Source: Phaseolus vulgaris
Taxonomy: Eukaryota; Streptophyta; Magnoliopsida; Fabales; Fabaceae
Direction of reading: 5' to 3'
DNA length: 64,000 nt
NCBI RefSeq assembly: GCF_000499845.2
Contig: NC_023756.2
Location: 33,874,763-33,938,762, forward strand
Every line of letters starts with the position of its first letter. Position 1 is the first letter of the stretch. This document shows positions 60,471 to 64,000 of this stretch, piece after piece. The translations under genes were made by a program, and so were the position numbers. The notes beneath the pieces were generated by a model. It had not been told where the DNA came from, did no database searches, and was given only the letters and a program-made list of their open reading frames with translations.

Positions 60471-61060
60471 TTATATAGTCCATTTTTTTTTTAACTTTCC
60501 TTGTATAACTAACATGACATCCCCAAAAACTCTCAAGACTCCCCTTTCAACTTGATATAAACAACCAAGAGAGTCTATTGTGCTTAAAGAAATTAAATTA
60601 TTTTTTAGTTCAAGGACATATATCACATTGGTTAATGTTCTTACAATACCATCAACTATCTTAATTTGCATTTCGCCTTTACCAAATATATTACAAATAC
60701 CATCATTCTCTATTAGAACATTGTCATCATCAATTTCTTCATACGGGACAAAGAAAACATTTCCATCATCCAATTCTTCCGATGTTATAGTTGCTTCACC
60801 AAACTCTAAAGTACTTGCTTTATCTTTCTTGAGCTCAAGACAATTTCTCTTCTAGTGTCCTTCTCTCTAACAATTGTTGCATTACTTATATTCTTAATTA
60901 TATTGTGCAATTTTAATAATTTTTTTTTGGAAACTCTTCTTTCTTTCTTCTATTCTTCTTCTTACCATTAGACCGTTATTTGAACATATGCCTTTTGAAT
61001 TATCAAAATTGTAAGGTTGTTTCAACTTTATGAATTAACTTTCAAAGTTTACCAAAGCTT
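60471..61060 (-). pseudogene. copia protease and gag end
   Basis: An open 100-residue frame at 60773-60471 carries the second half of the protease region (DGIVRTLTNVIYVLELKNNLISLSTIDSLG). Upstream, a basic gag C-terminus and a decayed zinc knuckle can be traced to about 61060. Together with 57230-60470 this is one old copia element on the minus strand. Confidence 0.75.
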
Positions 61061-61069
61061 GTCGGTTGT

Positions 61070-62170
61070 AATTTATATCCAAGGATGATAGAGATAAAAA
61101 AGGAAAGGATTTTACTAATGGAGGAAGAGGTCATTCACCCACACATTTGAAGTTCTTCCTTCTAGTCTTCTAAAAAATTAAAGAAGAATTAAAATAAGGA
61201 GAGGACCAAGCATAAAGCCAAAGAAAACTACAAGCTTTCAAGAATGGGCTTCAATTAATATCTCTCTTTATAAGTGTATTTCAATTTGTAAATAATATAG
61301 AATAGTGTTTAGGTAGGTGCTAAGAGGGAAACCTAAAGATACCTCTTATGTAAAGCATCTTTAGATATTAGTTTAGAACATTCTAGTAGTTGACCCTTCA
61401 TACCTCATTACAGGCGCTAGAAGTGGGAGATGTGCAAGGGACATTTGAATAGCTTCTTGTGTAAGCTTCTTGTACTTCATGACCGGTCCTTCTCCTATAT
61501 AAGGAGGACTTGGGTCCTTCTAAATACAGATTTGAAATTGAAACTACCGAAACTCTCCCAAATTGGTGATTGAGATTTGTCTTCTCCTCTTCTAGTCTCA
61601 TCTTGAGTGCATCTTGGAACCTCAAGTGGCGGCATCTACACTCATCTTGAAGCCTTACATCCTTCAAGTGGCGTGTTCACCTCCAAGAACTCCAACCACA
61701 TAAGTTTCCTCCTCTTTTCCATCTTATTCATCCATTGCCATGTCCATATAATCTCTAGAAACATGTCTTAGGCTTTTCTTCCGCTTTTGTTCGGTTCATT
61801 TGTTCCAATTTCTACTTTGTTCGGTTCTTTTCATTTGTTAGTCATTTTAATCGGTTCAATAGTGTTCTTTCTTGCTTTTGTTCGGTTAATTTGCTTTCTA
61901 GGTAGTTTTAATCGGTTCCTTTGCTTTCTTGTGCTTTTCAATCAGTTCATTTGACAAGAAATAGGTTTCTACATGAGTTTTGGTTTGGTGGCTCAAGTTT
62001 TGGTGAGTTCTTGAATGAAAGAACATTGATCCAATTCTAGAAAAGTGCCTATTCATATTCCAACTCAAGTTGATTCCATATCATGTTTATGAAACATCTC
62101 TATCTTGCTATTGGAATCATATCAAAGGACTTGTCCCAATACTTCATCACTTAACAATAACAATGTTATT
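61070..62170 (+). repeat. LTR-like promoter sequence, class uncertain
   Basis: A TATATAAGG box at about 61497 precedes a leader-like stretch with two CAAGTGGCG(G/T) repeats (61623 and 61666). From 61795 to 61945 the word CGGTTC or CGGTTA recurs about every 30-60 bases. This looks like LTR sequence with its U5, but ends were not found. Confidence 0.35.
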
Positions 62171-62264
62171 TTTTTCTTTTCATTATCCCATTTCTTTTAA
62201 GTGGATGTAAGTTCAGCTGTCAACCTTGCTTCTCTTTCCAATGCCAATTCACCGTAGATTGAAA

Positions 62265-62480
62265 TTATTATTTTTTTTATCAGCAAAAAATTAATTAATT
62301 AAATTAAAGAGAACACTTTAGGGGTGTCCTAATCCTCTTACAAATTTCTAACCATCTTACTTACAAAACCAGAAACATAACAATCTTGAACATAATTTAA
62401 CAAGAACAAAGCTTTTGGATGCCTAAGCTTAATTATGCAGCAAAGTTTGAAGGACTACGCATACTGCAAAAAACAAAGCA
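62265..62480 (-). mobile_element. possible LINE 3' end
   Basis: On the minus strand the sequence ends TTTTTTGCTGATAAAAAAAA at about 62270, like the 3' ends of plant L1-type LINEs with an A-rich tail. No coding part was recognised to its right. Confidence 0.35.
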
Positions 62481-62809
62481 GCTGACCCTGCCTTGTTTAC
62501 AAGCTTCAATTATATTGATTGCAGTTTCCCCACCCCTCATCTACATCATATCACAATTCCTGCTTCTCTAACAACACTGATTTGTCACCCATTCTTCCAA
62601 CATCCTCCTATACCTTCTTACATAACCCACAAACTTCCTTTATTTGTCTCCCCCACATGCCTCCCATATGCAGCCAACACCGCCCACAAACTTGTGACTT
62701 GTTTCATAGATTCAAGCATGTTGTCTGCCAATGAAACTTTGTCGTCCTACCTTACCCTTCAACCTGTTGGTGTTGTTAGAGAAGTATCTTAAGGGCACTC
62801 TAAGTTGAA
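62481..62809. other. unrecognised C-rich sequence
   Basis: A Pro/Thr-rich open frame at 62493-62792 has no recognised domain. It may be noise in a C-rich stretch. Confidence 0.3.
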
Positions 62810-62959
62810 GGTTGTAACGAAAAATAGAACGACCTCTATTGAAACTAATTTTATTGGAAGGTAGAGATGGTGAGAGACGTTAGAGCTACCCAGAGGCAGG
62901 GAGGTAACGGAGGGGATTGATGGGAAGCTCGGGAGGCGCAAAGGCAAAGAGGTAAAGGG

Positions 62960-63304
62960 ATGGACTACAATACATATAAACCAGCAGCTAACGCAACAAC
63001 TTTTTTCTTCTCAAATTTTCCACATGGTTTTGGTGAGCTGTATATGATCAAGGTATTCCAGAGATGGGCAAGGGTGAAAGAAGTTTTTATATCCAAAAGA
63101 TTAAACAAGTGGGGGAGGAGATTCGGGTTTGTCAGATTTTTTGAGGTTGGAAGTGCTGAAAGGCTAGAGAAAGAACTTGACCAAATATACATAGGAAACA
63201 CAAAGCTCTATGTGAACATACTGAGGTATAGGCGAGGAGATCTAGAAGCTGGCAGGGAGTGGAGGAGGGATGGAATAAACCAACACTTAGTGGTTCCCAA
63301 ATAA
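62960..63304 (+). CDS. LINE ORF1, RRM-containing N-terminal part
   Basis: 114 residues. An RNA recognition motif spans about residues 13-90: FFFSNFPHGFG, then VFQRWARVKEVFISKRLNKW, with RNP1-like RRFGFVRF and a final IGNTKLYVNILRY. It stops at 63304 (TAA after VVPK). Homologous ORF1 proteins continue through this point, so the stop probably splits one original frame. The protein would bind the element's own RNA. Confidence 0.82.
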   Translation: MDYNTYKPAANATTFFFSNFPHGFGELYMIKVFQRWARVKEVFISKRLNKWGRRFGFVRFFEVGSAERLEKELDQIYIGNTKLYVNILRYRRGDLEAGREWRRDGINQHLVVPK

Positions 63305-63319
63305 GCCAGAAAGCAGGGC

Positions 63320-63877
63320 ATGGAGGGTAGGGAGGATAGTGGGAGGTTGAAAAGAAAGGAGGTATGGGTGGAAAAAAGAGGGAAAAAATCATATGTGGAT
63401 ATAGACAAGGGAGACTCTCAACATCAATGGAAGGGACCAAACATTGAGACTCAAAAGCAGAATGTGTCATGGATGCTGAAGAGCGCTATTGGCCAGTTTA
63501 ACCCAGAGCTGGACTTTGACCAATTGGGAGAGGAGTTCGTGAAAGGAGGTATGGATATGATCAAGCTGAGATATATGGGAGACCGGTTAGCTATGCTCAC
63601 ACCAAGAGAAGGGGAGAGTTTGGAGGAATTGATAAGTCTCAACAAGGAGTGGTTTGAGTCAGTGTTTGATAGCATAGAACCGTGGTCCGAGAATCATGTA
63701 GCGGGACATAGATATGCATGGGTTAGGTGTTATGGTCTGCCTTTTTCTTTGTGGTATATGGACTGTTTCTCCAAAGTGGTAGGAGAGATAGCAACCTTGG
63801 TGTCTATTGATAAATCTACGTTGTTATGGGAGAACCTTGAGTTTGCTAGGGTGCAAGTGAGAGGACCGGAATGCTAG
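63320..63877 (+). pseudogene. LINE ORF1 continuation, DUF4283-like
   Basis: 185 residues in a frame offset from the RRM part. A basic linker (RLKRKEVWVEKRGKKS) leads to WMLKSAIGQFNPELDFDQLG, then IKLRYMGDRLAMLTPREGES, then EPWSENHVAGHRYAWVRCYG, then LPFSLWYMDCFSKVVGEIAT. These are typical of the DUF4283-type region of LINE ORF1. It ends at a TAG at 63875-63877 inside ARVQVRGPEC, and the reading continues in another frame (LPKGMKINSQIFNIFI), so a second lesion is likely. Confidence 0.78.
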
Positions 63878-64000
63878 ATTACCTAAAGGCATGAAGATTA
63901 ACAGTCAAATATTCAACATTTTTATTGAAGAGGAAACCCCAAATGTGAATGGCAATGTGTGTAAGTGCATCTACAGTGGATGGGACTCCTCCGATAGTGT

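Larger units (their letters stand above)
62810..64000 (+). mobile_element. LINE (L1-type) 5' end, cut by the window end
   Basis: A purine-rich leader (62870-62955) precedes an ORF1 with RRM and DUF4283-like domains, as in plant L1 elements. ORF2 would lie beyond the window. Confidence 0.8.

Noticed and set aside
62493..62792. Proline-rich 99-residue frame as a gene
   Set aside because: C-rich composition explains it and a second overlapping frame is equally open; no homology recognised.

Overview
This is an AT-rich plant nuclear window, almost certainly a legume. The host lineage is inferred from the style of the LTR sequences and from a 13-exon family 1 glycoside hydrolase gene; I could not run a search. 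Most of the window is transposable elements, many nested in one another. There is one recognisable host gene, a beta-glucosidase at 30855-33666 (minus), and it carries a likely splice-site lesion. A decayed plastid DNA insertion lies at 37021-37530.

Layout. 1-4546: 5' half of a Ty1/copia element on the minus strand (gag, protease, start of integrase, tRNA primer site, 1.8 kb LTR), with an 858-bp partial tandem duplication. 4547-18260: a very large imperfect inverted repeat (left arm 4547-9038, right arm 12934-18260, loop 9039-12933) built from a CACTA (En/Spm) element. It contains TNP2-type transposase pieces, a TNPA-like gene and an LTR fragment, and the copia element of 1-4546 has cut into its left arm. 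19191-19867: a CACTA terminus with subterminal repeats. 20716-25193: a complete but dead copia element with 160-bp LTRs and a perfect 5-bp target duplication. 25718-27022: a copia remnant that lacks most of gag. 27690-28935: small tandem repeats.

29145-35812 holds the beta-glucosidase gene. It is flanked by a pair of 0.4-kb direct repeats, has a 0.77-kb solo-LTR candidate downstream, and has a duplicated promoter region. 38636-39260 is a three-copy tandem repeat with palindromes, and 39392-39754 is a small two-exon gene fragment. 41839-45515 is a candidate non-autonomous CACTA-like element containing a 62-bp hairpin-rich repeat, a tRNA-like (SINE-type) sequence and a more GC-rich, apparently captured segment.

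45614-53180 is a 7.6-kb PIF/Harbinger-type element bounded by TAA target duplications. It carries a DDE transposase (one frameshift and one stop), a Myb/SANT-like second gene (with stops) and a third gene resembling the plant transposon protein family. 53895-61060 is a nest: an old copia pol on the minus strand interrupted by at least two copies of a TGATAA-type LTR; one of these contains a solo copia LTR and abuts a gypsy-type LTR. 62810-64000 begins a LINE on the plus strand (RRM and DUF4283-like ORF1), cut by the window end.

The most interesting structures are the CACTA inverted repeat, which would transcribe into a multi-kilobase hairpin covering transposase sequence (comparable in logic to maize Mu killer), the Harbinger element with an extra third gene, and the beta-glucosidase whose only visible defect is one acceptor site.
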